A stretch of 64,000 nucleotides of DNA from Vibrio nitrifigilis (GTDB taxonomy: Bacteria; Pseudomonadota; Gammaproteobacteria; Enterobacterales; Vibrionaceae). The stretch is taken from positions 992,001 through 1,056,000 of the forward strand of contig NZ_JADPMR010000004.1 in NCBI RefSeq assembly GCF_015686695.1, written 5' to 3'. The position numbers and the translations under genes are program-made. This document shows positions 1-9,092 of the stretch, piece by piece. Each line of letters opens with the position of its first letter. Within the stretch, counting starts at the first letter, position 1. The notes under the pieces were generated by a model that did no database searches, was not told where the DNA came from, and saw only the letters and a list, made by a program, of their open reading frames with translations.

Positions 1-61
1 CAGAAATTTCAGTGAGCAAATCACTCTCATCAACAGAAATTTCAGGTTTCGACGTATTCAT
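1..61 (-). CDS. Start of a probable sugar-type transcriptional regulator (partial)
   Basis: Only the first 20 codons lie in the window. The ATG at 61 is preceded by a purine-rich GAGAGAG ribosome site, and the peptide begins MNTSKPEISVDESDLLTEIS. The LLTEI stretch resembles the opening of SorC-family sugar-binding regulators just ahead of their helix-turn-helix, and a regulator divergent from tal-tkt would make sense. This is an inference from very few residues; the family call is weak, but the reading frame and start look real. Confidence 0.4.
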   Translation of the reverse strand, partial: MNTSKPEISVDESDLLTEIS

Positions 62-386
62 GGCTCTCTCTCATTTCGGTGACAATCACAGCATCGACGA
101 CAAAATCATCGCTAAATGCCTGAACAAATGTCTCTTTAAGCGACAAATGTTACCGGATTATTGTGTCTGAACATTTGCTCTTAAGCAATACATTTTCTCA
201 GACCATAAATTCTTAGTAAATTTCGTGAATTTGTTAACAAAACGAAATATTCTCTAGCAGTTGATTAGCATAGCGTCAGAGAAATATAAATTAGGTGACG
301 GATGTCTTCATATTGAATAAAAGCTGATTGACTTTCAGTATCGATAAGTTAATTATGGAGGCATCATTTACTCAGCACGCGATCAT

Positions 387-400
387 ATGTTCATGAACAT
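387..400. promoter_or_regulatory. Perfect 14-bp palindrome upstream of tal, candidate operator
   Basis: ATGTTCATGAACAT is an exact palindrome in the 475-bp gap between the divergent partial regulator and tal. The TGAACA half also occurs near 118-126 and 168-174. No gene was seen in the gap. An operator for the divergent regulator is the simplest reading, but this is inference. Confidence 0.35.
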
Positions 401-536
401 CTGTTATCGGGTGATACAAGAGTGCAGCCAGTGACGTACTACAATGTCATTGACGCGTAACGAATAACGAACATGCTTGCAAATGCCCAGTTTTAACAAC
501 TGTGACTGCCTAGCCCAACGACAAAGGACGAAAGAA

Positions 537-1487
537 ATGAGCAACAAATTAGAGCAACTTCGTAAATTGACTACTGTTGTCGCTGATACTGGTGAATTAG
601 ATGCGATCAAAAAATACAAACCAGAAGACGCAACAACTAACCCATCTTTGATTCTTAAAGCCGCTCAAATCGCTGAATACGCACCTCTGATCGAACGTTC
701 GATCGAAGAAGCAAAAAAACTGAGTGATAACAAAGCTCAACAGCTTGAAGATACTTGCGATAACCTAGCAGTTAACATTGGTAAAGAAATCCTTAAAACG
801 ATTCCTGGCCGTATTTCTACTGAAGTTGATGCACGTTTGTCTTACAACACTGAAGCAAGCGTAGAAAAAGCACGTAAACTGATTAAGCTATACAATGATG
901 CTGGCATCACTAATGACCGCATCCTAATCAAACTAGCGTCAACTTGGGAAGGCATCCGCGCAGCTGAAATTCTAGAAAAAGAAGGCATCAACTGTAACCT
1001 AACGCTTCTATTCTCATTCGCTCAAGCTCGTGCTTGTGCTGAAGCTGGCGTATTCCTAATTTCACCATTCGTTGGCCGTATCATGGACTGGTACAAAGCA
1101 AAAGAAGGTCGTTCTTTTGAACCTGCAGAAGACCCAGGTGTACTGTCTGTGACTAAGATCTACAACTACTACAAAGAGCATGGCTACAATACGGTAGTAA
1201 TGGGCGCAAGCTTCCGTAACACTGGCGAAATTCTAGAACTTGCTGGTTGTGACCGTCTAACTATTAGCCCTCAACTTCTTCAAGAACTAGAAGAAGCAGA
1301 AGGCGCAATTGAAGCTAAATTGGTTGACTCTAAAGGCTCTGCAGCACGCCCAGCAGCAATGACTCACTCAGAATTCCTATGGGATCACAACCAAGATCCA
1401 ATGGCAGTTGAAAAACTGGCTGAAGGTATTCGCAACTTCGCTATCGACCAAGGTAAATTGGAAGCGATGATCGAAGCAAAACTGTAA
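537..1487 (+). CDS. tal: Transaldolase
   Basis: This 316-residue protein is a class I transaldolase of the non-oxidative pentose phosphate pathway. It moves a dihydroxyacetone unit between sedoheptulose-7-phosphate and glyceraldehyde-3-phosphate in the cytoplasm. The Schiff-base lysine lies in the RILIKLASTWEG block near residue 132, as in E. coli TalB, and DATTNPSLILKA is the N-terminal signature. The ATG at 537 starts the family sequence MSNKLEQL and follows an AAGGACGAAAG ribosome site; an in-frame ATG at 477 would add 20 residues that do not fit the family. A hairpin terminator follows, then transketolase on the same strand, so the pair serves one pathway. Confidence 0.97.
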   Translation: MSNKLEQLRKLTTVVADTGELDAIKKYKPEDATTNPSLILKAAQIAEYAPLIERSIEEAKKLSDNKAQQLEDTCDNLAVNIGKEILKTIPGRISTEVDARLSYNTEASVEKARKLIKLYNDAGITNDRILIKLASTWEGIRAAEILEKEGINCNLTLLFSFAQARACAEAGVFLISPFVGRIMDWYKAKEGRSFEPAEDPGVLSVTKIYNYYKEHGYNTVVMGASFRNTGEILELAGCDRLTISPQLLQELEEAEGAIEAKLVDSKGSAARPAAMTHSEFLWDHNQDPMAVEKLAEGIRNFAIDQGKLEAMIEAKL

Positions 1488-1497
1488 TTATACAGTG

Positions 1498-1528
1498 CAA
1501 AGCGAGGTGAGCGCCTCGCTTTGTTTTT
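1498..1528 (+). terminator. Rho-independent terminator after tal
   Basis: A 10-bp stem (CAAAGCGAGG / CCTCGCTTTG) with a 6-base loop is followed by a T run. It sits just after the tal stop codon and may attenuate rather than fully separate tal from tkt. Confidence 0.8.
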
Positions 1529-1650
1529 ATGTGCACTAGGAACTTGCCGTGACAGTGCATAGCGATGACAAAACAAGTCAACCATCCAATTTCTGACGAG
1601 CGGCAAGCCATCATTGTCTGCTCTGACCTACAACTTAAATCGAGACATAA

Positions 1651-3645
1651 ATGATGAATCGTAAACAACTTGCAAATGCTATACGTGCCCTAAGCATGGA
1701 CGGTGTACAAAAAGCAAATTCTGGCCACCCGGGTGCTCCTATGGGTATGGCTGACATCGCTGAAGTTCTTTGGCGTGATCACTTAAATCACAACCCACAA
1801 AACCCACATTGGGCAGACCGCGACCGCTTTGTACTGTCAAACGGCCATGGTTCAATGCTGATTTATTCTTTGCTGCACCTTACTGGTTACGAACTCTCTA
1901 TTGACGACCTGAAAAACTTTCGTCAACTGCATTCAAAAACACCTGGCCACCCAGAATATGGCTATGCACCAGGTATTGAAACGACAACAGGCCCTCTAGG
2001 CCAAGGTATCACCAATGCTGTGGGTATGGCGATTGCTGAAAAAGCCCTAGCAGCACAATTCAACCAAGAAGGTCACGACATCGTTGATCACCACACCTAC
2101 GCATTCATGGGTGACGGTTGTATGATGGAAGGTATCTCTCACGAAGCTTGTTCTCTAGCCGGTACTCTTGGCCTAGGCAAACTGATCGCTTTCTGGGATG
2201 ACAACGGCATTTCTATCGATGGTGATGTGGAAGGCTGGTTCGCTGATGACACTCCAAAACGTTTTGAAGCATACGGCTGGCAAGTCATTCCAGCAGTCGA
2301 CGGTCATGATGCTGCAGCAATTAATAAAGCAATTGAAGAAGCAAAAGCCGACACTACTCGCCCTACTCTCATTTGTTGCAAAACCATCATCGGTTTTGGT
2401 TCTCCAAACAAATCAGGTTCTCACGATTGCCACGGCGCACCACTAGGCGCGGACGAAATCAAAGCAACACGCGAATTCCTGGGTTGGGAATACGGTCCTT
2501 TTGAAATCCCTACTGAAATTTACGCAGAATGGGATGCGAAAGAAGCGGGTAAAGCCAAAGAATCTGCATGGGATGAAAAATTTGCAGCATACGCAGAAGC
2601 TTATCCAGAACTAGCCGCAGAATTCAAACGCCGCGTCGCTGGCGAACTTCCAGCAAACTGGGAAGAAACAGCCAATGAGGTTATCGCTAATCTGCAAGCG
2701 AATCCCTCTAAAATCGCTTCACGCAAAGCATCACAAAATGCTTTGGAAGCTTTCGGCAAATTACTGCCTGAGTTTATGGGCGGCTCTGCTGACTTGGCGC
2801 CATCTAACTTAACCATGTGGTCTGGCTCTAAGTCACTGACTCCAGAAGATGCATCAGGTAACTACATTCACTACGGTGTGCGTGAATTTGGTATGACAGC
2901 GATCATCAACGGTATCGCCCTTCACGGTGGTTTTGTTCCTTACGGTGCAACCTTCCTCATGTTCATGGAATACGCTCGTAACGCAATGCGCATGGCTGCA
3001 TTGATGAAAATTCAAAACATCCAAGTGTACACTCACGACTCTATCGGTTTGGGCGAAGATGGTCCAACTCACCAACCAGTAGAGCAAGTTGCTACACTGC
3101 GTCTTGTACCGAACATGAGCACATGGCGCCCATGTGACCAAGTCGAGTCTGCGGTTGCTTGGAAACTAGCAATTGAACGTAAAGATGCACCTACTTCGCT
3201 GATCTTCTCTCGTCAAGGTCTTGCACAACAAGAACGTAGTGCAGAGCAAGTTGCTGACATTGCTAAAGGTGGTTACATTCTTAAAGATTGTGCTGGTCAA
3301 CCAGATGTCATCTTCATTGCAACAGGTTCTGAAGTCGAGCTTGCTGTAAATGCAGCAGCAGAACTTGAGAAAGAAGGCAAAGCAGCGCGCGTCGTATCTA
3401 TGCCGTCAACAGATACTTTCGACAAACAAGATGCAGCGTACCGCGAAGCTGTTCTTCCTGCAGCAGTCACAGCTCGTGTTGCTGTAGAAGCAGGCATCGC
3501 TGACTACTGGTACAAATACGTAGGTCTGAATGGTCGTATCGTGGGTATGACAACATTTGGTGAATCTGCGCCAGCAGAACAATTGTTTGAACAATTCGGC
3601 TTCACTGTTGAAAACGTTGTCGCAAAAGCAAAAGAAATTCTTTAA
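1651..3645 (+). CDS. tkt: Transketolase
   Basis: This full-length transketolase (about 664 residues) transfers two-carbon ketol units in the pentose phosphate pathway, using thiamine diphosphate and a divalent metal. The N-terminal half carries the diphosphate-binding GDGCMMEGISHEA segment near residue 155; the pyrimidine domain and C-terminal domain follow with normal spacing. The sequence is very close to known Vibrio transketolases. Two ATG codons in tandem (1651 and 1654) could start it; no strong ribosome site separates them. It lies 163 bp after tal and ends at a bidirectional terminator shared with the convergent reductase gene. Confidence 0.97.
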   Translation: MMNRKQLANAIRALSMDGVQKANSGHPGAPMGMADIAEVLWRDHLNHNPQNPHWADRDRFVLSNGHGSMLIYSLLHLTGYELSIDDLKNFRQLHSKTPGHPEYGYAPGIETTTGPLGQGITNAVGMAIAEKALAAQFNQEGHDIVDHHTYAFMGDGCMMEGISHEACSLAGTLGLGKLIAFWDDNGISIDGDVEGWFADDTPKRFEAYGWQVIPAVDGHDAAAINKAIEEAKADTTRPTLICCKTIIGFGSPNKSGSHDCHGAPLGADEIKATREFLGWEYGPFEIPTEIYAEWDAKEAGKAKESAWDEKFAAYAEAYPELAAEFKRRVAGELPANWEETANEVIANLQANPSKIASRKASQNALEAFGKLLPEFMGGSADLAPSNLTMWSGSKSLTPEDASGNYIHYGVREFGMTAIINGIALHGGFVPYGATFLMFMEYARNAMRMAALMKIQNIQVYTHDSIGLGEDGPTHQPVEQVATLRLVPNMSTWRPCDQVESAVAWKLAIERKDAPTSLIFSRQGLAQQERSAEQVADIAKGGYILKDCAGQPDVIFIATGSEVELAVNAAAELEKEGKAARVVSMPSTDTFDKQDAAYREAVLPAAVTARVAVEAGIADYWYKYVGLNGRIVGMTTFGESAPAEQLFEQFGFTVENVVAKAKEIL

Positions 3646-3671
3646 TCTTCTTCTTCCTTGGTATTAAACGC

Positions 3672-3699
3672 AAAAAGCCAATCGAAAGATTGGCTTTTT
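3672..3699. terminator. Bidirectional terminator between tkt and the reductase gene
   Basis: A 12-bp stem, AAAAAGCCAATC / GATTGGCTTTTT, with a GAAA loop lies between two converging genes and gives a T tract on both strands. Confidence 0.85.
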
Positions 3700-3714
3700 A
3701 TTGAATTCAAAGAA

Positions 3715-4641
3715 TTAATCGTAAAATTCATACGCGCCTTCGATGGCGTGAATTAGACCAACGATTAACGTATTGTAAGGGGTTGGCACACCATATTGTT
3801 TCGCTTGCTCAACGATCGCCCCATTGATTGCGTCAATTTCCATTTTTACGCGCTTTTTGCGATCTTGATACATCGAAGAATAACCATCTCCCGCAGTAAC
3901 ACATACAGATTTCACCATTTCTAGCGCTTCACGGCGGTCAAAATAGGTACCATCAGCTTCAGCCACTTCAATGGCTTCGTATACTAACCGTTTCGCAAAA
4001 TCCCACGCATAGTCGTTTTTTATCATGTAGCCGATAGGTGTTTCGGTGATGGCAGTAAATGCATTTACCGACAAATTAACCAACAGTTTGCTCCAGATAA
4101 TACGCTGAATATCATCAGCCACATCCACTTCAAAGCCTGTCTCACTGAGTAATTGACTTGCCATCTCTAGCACAGCATCAGCTTCATGGTTACTGCCAAT
4201 ATTCGTCACACCACTCGCAGGATGTTTAACCAACCCTTCACCTAAGTTAACCGCATTGTGTTTACTCGTACCAATGATCACATTTTCTTTATTCACATAT
4301 TGAGCAATTTTTCGATCATTCCCTGCACCATTCTGTAGAGTCATGACAACAGTATTGGGCGTAAATAGATCTCGGTTTTGCTCTAATGCCATTTCGGTAT
4401 ACGTTGATTTAACAAAAACGATGACCAAATCCACTTGTTCCTTGCATTCGCCAGATACATAGGCGCGTACATTCGAAAATGTGTCGACTTGTCCAGAACT
4501 CTCTTCTAAACGAATGCCTTGCTCATTGATCGCATTAACCTGCGGCGCATAAGCATCAATCATAATGACATCATGTTGACGGCTAATATAAGCACCGTAT
4601 AAACATCCCATTGCACCCGCACCAATTACAGCCACTTTCAT
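3715..4641 (-). CDS. Ketopantoate reductase family protein (PanE/ApbA-like)
   Basis: A 308-residue NAD(P)-dependent reductase of the 2-dehydropantoate 2-reductase family. The N-terminus has the Rossmann motif GAGAMGCLYGAY at residues 7-18. The C-terminal helical domain contains the WSKLLVNLSVNAFTA block typical of PanE. I start it at the ATG at 4641 because GAGGA lies 7 bases upstream; an in-frame start at 4674 adds a non-family leader. Many PanE paralogues act on other 2-oxo acids, and the gene stands apart from panB/panC, so the substrate is not certain. It is divergent from an XRE regulator, which may control it. Confidence 0.85.
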   Translation of the reverse strand: MKVAVIGAGAMGCLYGAYISRQHDVIMIDAYAPQVNAINEQGIRLEESSGQVDTFSNVRAYVSGECKEQVDLVIVFVKSTYTEMALEQNRDLFTPNTVVMTLQNGAGNDRKIAQYVNKENVIIGTSKHNAVNLGEGLVKHPASGVTNIGSNHEADAVLEMASQLLSETGFEVDVADDIQRIIWSKLLVNLSVNAFTAITETPIGYMIKNDYAWDFAKRLVYEAIEVAEADGTYFDRREALEMVKSVCVTAGDGYSSMYQDRKKRVKMEIDAINGAIVEQAKQYGVPTPYNTLIVGLIHAIEGAYEFYD

Positions 4642-4966
4642 ACTTTTATCCTCATGAACACGTCCTTGTTCCACTCTGTGTTGGAGTACCAGACAATACG
4701 ACTAATATGCCATGAGTATACAAACTGTAACTGTAAACGAACAAACTTGAAAAGTTTCGTTTAACGAAACAATTTTCAGATATATTCTAGTTTGAATAGA
4801 TATATACCGGCTATTTTGCTACATTTCTCTGTCCATTGATTAGGGAGAACAAAAATTCATTAATATGTACCGTAGTACGAACCTAATATTGCAGTTATGT
4901 AGCAAAAGTCACGAGAAAGGAATTGATCCCCTAAGTTTGTGAGCCCAAAAAGGAAGCTTCATCAAA

Positions 4967-5692
4967 ATGGACGAACCATTTAACATTAATCAACATGTGG
5001 GACAAAGAATACGCGCCCACCGAAAAATGCGTAATCTGACCATTCAACAATTAGCCGACCATATTCATAAAAGCCGTGCGACTGTCTCGAAATACGAAAC
5101 CGGCGAGATTTCACTCGATATGGTCACACTGTTTAAGGTCGCGACCGCACTGCAAATCGCCCCGAACCAATTGATCGATTACCACCCAGAAGACACGCAA
5201 GTAACCACTGCCACATCAAGCGATATGCTCACCTTTCATAACGCACGTAAGCTCTATTTCTACTTCTATGATGGCAGGTATAAACGCCTCAAAGATGGTG
5301 TGATTGAAATTTCTCCGCATAAGGAAGGCAACCAACAAAAAGCCACACTCACCATAAGTGTGGTTACCCCAAACGGTCGCAACAGCGAAATATATTATGT
5401 CGGCACCGTTATTTATAGTGATCGACTAATCCGCTTTTCTTTCATCAACCAATATAACCGGCTTGAAGAATCGCTCCTCTATATATTCACGCCACTGGAA
5501 TTACGCGATAGTACCTATGGTTTACTGTGCGGGATTTCCTCCGCTGACATGCGACCTTGCGCCATCAAATCACTGGTTACATTAACTCCACAAACCTATT
5601 CGGACGATCTCAAATCTCAACTACTTCTTACCAAGCAAGAGCTCAAAGAATCCAGCAAGCTCAATATGCTGGTTGTCGATAACCTACTGTAA
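4967..5692 (+). CDS. XRE-family transcriptional regulator with unknown C-terminal domain
   Basis: The first 65 residues form a Cro/C1-type helix-turn-helix (RIRAHRKMRNLTIQQLADHI...SRATVSKYETGEIS). The remaining 175 residues form a mixed domain I do not recognise. It is not an obvious cupin, although XRE plus sensor-domain proteins often have that layout. The gene is divergent from the ketopantoate-reductase-like gene across a 325-bp gap, so a local regulatory role is plausible. A strong hairpin terminator follows. Confidence 0.8.
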   Translation: MDEPFNINQHVGQRIRAHRKMRNLTIQQLADHIHKSRATVSKYETGEISLDMVTLFKVATALQIAPNQLIDYHPEDTQVTTATSSDMLTFHNARKLYFYFYDGRYKRLKDGVIEISPHKEGNQQKATLTISVVTPNGRNSEIYYVGTVIYSDRLIRFSFINQYNRLEESLLYIFTPLELRDSTYGLLCGISSADMRPCAIKSLVTLTPQTYSDDLKSQLLLTKQELKESSKLNMLVVDNLL

Positions 5693-5720
5693 CTTCGTCT
5701 AAAATAACCCTATATAACTT

Positions 5721-5752
5721 GGACACACACCATAAAGGTATGGTGTGTGTCC
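5721..5752 (+). terminator. Strong hairpin after the XRE regulator
   Basis: A perfect 14-bp stem (GGACACACACCATA with its complement) and a 4-base AAGG loop are followed by CTCTTT. The position right after the XRE stop supports a terminator role. Confidence 0.75.
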
Positions 5753-5874
5753 TCTTTAACAGCTCTGTTTAACCGCTTTACCTTAGCGTGTGTGTCCCGC
5801 TTAGAAAGTTGGGAATTTGGTATTGTCTCAGGTACAATCCGCGCGGTTTGAAAATGACAGAGTGCCATAATGTG

Positions 5875-6549
5875 ATGAAACTGAGCCCGCGTTTAACGCA
5901 ATTAATTGATATGGTTGAACACCATTACGATCATATTTGGGATTGCTGTTGTGATCATGGTTTTTTGGGCGAAGCCTTACTAGAATACCAAGCACACAGC
6001 ACCATACATTTTGTCGATATCGTGCCAGAGCTCATCGAGCAACTGGAGCAGCGTTTATCAACCTCCCTCCACATGCCACAGCGTTGGAATACACATTGCC
6101 TAGACGTATCGAGGTTGCCTTTAGACCAACATTCGGGCAAGCATTTGGTTATTATTGCCGGGGTTGGCGGTGAACTGACCGCCGAGTTTATCCAGACGTT
6201 GCAAGCCAAGTTTGCTCACTTAGCTGTCGATTTTTTACTTTGTCCGGTTCACCATCACTTCACACTACGCCAAGCACTAATTAAGCAAAATATGCACTGT
6301 ATCGATGAAGTATTAGTCGAAGATAACCGCCGTTTTTATGAATTGTTATTAGTCAGTAGTGATAAAACAACATTTGACCAAGTAACCCCAGCAGGCGCAA
6401 AGCTGTGGCAATCGACATGCCCAGTTCATTCACAAGTGATTGAGCGCTATTGGCATAAAACGATGCGCCATTATCAACGCATTGCGCAAGGATCACCTGA
6501 AAAAGCAGGCCCCATTCTCGAAGCCTATCTGAGCGTTAAACCATTTTAA
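5875..6549 (+). CDS. TrmK-like SAM-dependent methyltransferase
   Basis: A Rossmann-fold methyltransferase of about 224 residues related to tRNA (adenine-22-N1)-methyltransferase TrmK. The opening MKLSPRLTQLIDMV and the SAM-binding segment WDCCCDHGFLGEALL, followed by FVDIVPELIEQL, are typical of the family. I start it at the ATG at 5875 because that matches the family's usual N-terminus; ATGs at 5854 and 5788 are also in frame and no ribosome site settles the choice. In Gram-negative members the tRNA substrate is less well established than in Bacillus. It stands alone and ends at a T-rich hairpin. Confidence 0.75.
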   Translation: MKLSPRLTQLIDMVEHHYDHIWDCCCDHGFLGEALLEYQAHSTIHFVDIVPELIEQLEQRLSTSLHMPQRWNTHCLDVSRLPLDQHSGKHLVIIAGVGGELTAEFIQTLQAKFAHLAVDFLLCPVHHHFTLRQALIKQNMHCIDEVLVEDNRRFYELLLVSSDKTTFDQVTPAGAKLWQSTCPVHSQVIERYWHKTMRHYQRIAQGSPEKAGPILEAYLSVKPF

Positions 6550-6555
6550 ATCGAT

Positions 6556-6583
6556 AAAAAAAGCGCAATATAGCGCTTTTTTT
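6556..6583. terminator. Bidirectional terminator
   Basis: AAAAAAAGCGC and GCGCTTTTTTT form an 11-bp stem around a short loop, between the TrmK-like gene and the convergent dioxygenase gene. Confidence 0.85.
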
Positions 6584-6600
6584 CATTCGTAACTGACTGG

Positions 6601-7404
6601 TTAATCCTTCCAGTAATACATACTGGCTCGTTTGCCTAATATATTGAGTTGATAGTACTTATCGCATGCACGTTGCGCCACGCCGTAACACACGTGCAAC
6701 GGCAATAAATGCTCCTCACGAGGTTGACAGAAACGAGCTCCTGGCGCTTTCGTCCATTGCGCAAATCGCTCAGTACGCTCTGCTTCGCTCAAGGATGTAT
6801 CTGAACACGTTTCCACCAGCCAGGCTTCAAAACCTTCATTTAGAGCGCGAATTTCATCACTTTGTGGTGCAAAAAAGGCGCGCATATTATGAAATGAGAA
6901 ACCAGACCCAATCACTAACAGATTGTCGTAATCCAATTCACTCAACGCTGCGCCGATATCTAGGTGATGCACAGGATCTAAGTTATTCGCTAGCGAAAGC
7001 TGAATACAAGGGATATCAGCATCGGGATACATCAACATTAAGGGTACAAATAGCCCATGATCGTAGCCACGATTTACATCCAATTTGGCATTGATACCCG
7101 ACAGCTGCAGGTGATTATAGACTTTTTCAGCTAATTGAGGTTCACCCGGTGCAGGGTAAGTGATGTGGTAAGTTTGTTCCGGGAATCCGTAATAATCGTA
7201 AATCATACCAGGATTAGGCGCAGCGGTAATCGTTGGGACACTTTCTTCCCAGTGTGCACTAACCACTATAATCGCATCTGGCTTAGGAATACTTTTAGCG
7301 ATAGCAGTAAGATGATCCACCATCTCTTGGTGGCCTTCATCACCAAGCAGAGGTATCGGGCCACCACCATGAGAGAGGTAAAGTATTTGGCGTGATTTAG
7401 ACAT
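6601..7404 (-). CDS. ygiD: Extradiol ring-cleavage dioxygenase, YgiD-type (4,5-DOPA dioxygenase family)
   Basis: A 267-residue member of the class III extradiol (LigB) superfamily, close in length and pattern to E. coli YgiD, which cleaves L-DOPA at the 4,5 bond. Visible metal-site and active-site histidines lie in LSHGGGP (residue 11-17 region), VSAHWEES, YDHGLFVP and GSGFSFHN. The ATG at 7404 is the only good start. The protein is cytoplasmic and uses a non-haem metal. The natural substrate is inferred from the family only. Confidence 0.85.
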   Translation of the reverse strand: MSKSRQILYLSHGGGPIPLLGDEGHQEMVDHLTAIAKSIPKPDAIIVVSAHWEESVPTITAAPNPGMIYDYYGFPEQTYHITYPAPGEPQLAEKVYNHLQLSGINAKLDVNRGYDHGLFVPLMLMYPDADIPCIQLSLANNLDPVHHLDIGAALSELDYDNLLVIGSGFSFHNMRAFFAPQSDEIRALNEGFEAWLVETCSDTSLSEAERTERFAQWTKAPGARFCQPREEHLLPLHVCYGVAQRACDKYYQLNILGKRASMYYWKD

Positions 7405-7729
7405 AACAAGTTTCCATATTCAATAAGGAACCACTGTTCCTTTCTATTGCTTATGCTACCCCTAGAGTATGGAGAGAAACAACTGCTATAACGCTCAAAA
7501 TATTAGACGTTATTGTTCTAAAAACAAGACTTTACTCAGTTTTTACCGTCAAAACAGCAGAAAACAATACGCACTAATAACGCCCTTCATTGCACTAAAT
7601 AGTGACATTCTAAACCGTTATAAAGCAAATCCTTATCTTCAACCCTTTGTAATAAAGGGAGAATGCATAGCCACACATATTGGCACGCATTCTGTTTCAG
7701 TCTATTGGTATCATCAACAGGAGTGACTT
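7405..7729. other. Intergenic gap with no convincing gene
   Basis: This 325-bp AT-rich gap lies between divergent genes for the dioxygenase and the MFS carrier and must hold both promoters. An open frame at 7469-7726 has no ribosome site, a biased composition and no family resemblance, so I do not call it. Confidence 0.6.
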
Positions 7730-8992
7730 ATGGCGACAATGGAACTGCCTCTCACCTACTCAGTGAGAACGAAATGGACTCAACTCATCCTTGGACTTAT
7801 ATGTATGGCGTCAATTTCAAGTCCACAATATGTTTGGACATTACTAACCAAGCCTCTAGCGGCAAAACTTGGCGTGGATTTACCAGAGCTGCAAGTGACT
7901 TTTTCCATACTGATCATACTCCAAACCTTTTTTTCTCCATTCCAAGGCCGCTTAATCGATAAATTTGGCCCGCGGGTATTAATATCTATAGGAACGGTTC
8001 TTTCCGGTTTCAGTTGGATTTTAACCTCCCATGTACACAGTTTATCGATGCTCTATCTCATTTATGGCTGCGTCGGGGGATTAGGAACAGGTATCGTTTA
8101 TATTGGCGTTGTCGGTTTGATGGTTCGCTGGTTTCCATCTCAACGGGGATTCGCCACCGGCATGGTTGCAGCAGGGTACGGAATGGGGGCAATTGTTACG
8201 ACTTTTCCAATATCGATTAGCCTCGAAGAGCAAGGGCTCAACACGACCTTGTGGATGTTTGGTGGAATCTTTGCTCTTATTGGTTTTATTGCCAGCCAAG
8301 GATTAAGAGTCCCCAAACGAAGTGACCAATATTTAAATGAGAAAACATCCTTACCTTATCAAGAAGGACATCAATACCTACCGCGCGAAATGCTTCGTCA
8401 ACCTCTGTTCTGGTTAATGTTTTGTATGATGGCCATTATGTCGACTTCAGGCCTAATGGTAGTATCACAAATGGCGAGCTTTGCCAGTGATTTTGGTATA
8501 ACAGGCATTACGGTGTTAGGAATGGCGGCTTTACCACTCGCAATGACGATTGACCGTTTTACTAACGGTTTAACAAGGCCACTTTTTGGTTATATATCCG
8601 ATCGCATTGGCCGAGAAAACACCATGTTTATTGCGTTTGCTTTAGAGGGCTGTGCGATGACGCTCTGGTTATTGAGCCGAGATAATGCACTACTGTTTGT
8701 ACTTCTGTCTGGCGTTGTTTTCTTTGGCTGGGGTGAAATATTCTCTCTTTTTCCATCAACCCTAACAGATACGTTCGGCACGCGTTACGCCACAGCAAAC
8801 TACGGATGGTTATACACAGCGCAGGGCGTTGGCTCATTTCTCGGCGGACCACTGGCTGCGTGGGTCTATCAACAGACTGGCGGATGGACCATTGTCTTTT
8901 CCATGGCAATCGGTGCCGATTTTTTAGTTGCGTTTTTAGCGCTCGCGATATTAAAACCCTGGCGAGCGAAATTCCTAACGGCTCGCCGTTGA
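7730..8992 (+). CDS. OFA-type MFS transporter (oxalate/formate antiporter family)
   Basis: A 420-residue, 12-helix major facilitator. The sequence between helices 2 and 3 (GRLIDKFGPRVLISIG) is the family A-motif loop, and GCVGGLGTGIVYIGVVGLMVRWFP with FATGMVAAGYGMGA is characteristic of the OFA branch. The second half repeats the motif as GYISDRIGREN. Start at the ATG at 7730, with an AGGAGTG ribosome site 6-10 bases upstream. OFA carriers exchange small carboxylates across the inner membrane; the substrate here is unknown. Confidence 0.88.
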   Translation: MATMELPLTYSVRTKWTQLILGLICMASISSPQYVWTLLTKPLAAKLGVDLPELQVTFSILIILQTFFSPFQGRLIDKFGPRVLISIGTVLSGFSWILTSHVHSLSMLYLIYGCVGGLGTGIVYIGVVGLMVRWFPSQRGFATGMVAAGYGMGAIVTTFPISISLEEQGLNTTLWMFGGIFALIGFIASQGLRVPKRSDQYLNEKTSLPYQEGHQYLPREMLRQPLFWLMFCMMAIMSTSGLMVVSQMASFASDFGITGITVLGMAALPLAMTIDRFTNGLTRPLFGYISDRIGRENTMFIAFALEGCAMTLWLLSRDNALLFVLLSGVVFFGWGEIFSLFPSTLTDTFGTRYATANYGWLYTAQGVGSFLGGPLAAWVYQQTGGWTIVFSMAIGADFLVAFLALAILKPWRAKFLTARR

Positions 8993-8994
8993 TC

Positions 8995-9047
8995 TACCCC
9001 AATGACCTCAAGACGCTCTGAAATAGTATCTTGAGGTTACTTGGGTA
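8995..9047. repeat. Short inverted pair of a dispersed TATACCCAAGT-type repeat
   Basis: Two 22-base arms (8995-9016 and 9026-9047) are near-complements with a 9-base spacer. Both match the 24-base ends of the complete element at 50436-50699. It looks like a minimal, internally deleted copy, and it directly follows the MFS stop codon. Confidence 0.75.
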
Positions 9048-9048
9048 C

Positions 9049-9070
9049 AAAGGTGCCCTCAGGCACCTTT
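9049..9070. terminator. Bidirectional terminator between MFS and porin genes
   Basis: AAAGGTGCC and GGCACCTTT form a 9-bp stem with a 4-base CTCA loop between two converging genes. Confidence 0.75.
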
Positions 9071-9092
9071 ACTTCATGCGACCATATGGTTA

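Noticed and set aside
7469..7726. Plus-strand open frame of 85 codons before the MFS gene
   Set aside because: No ribosome site, unusual composition, no family resemblance; it occupies the promoter gap.
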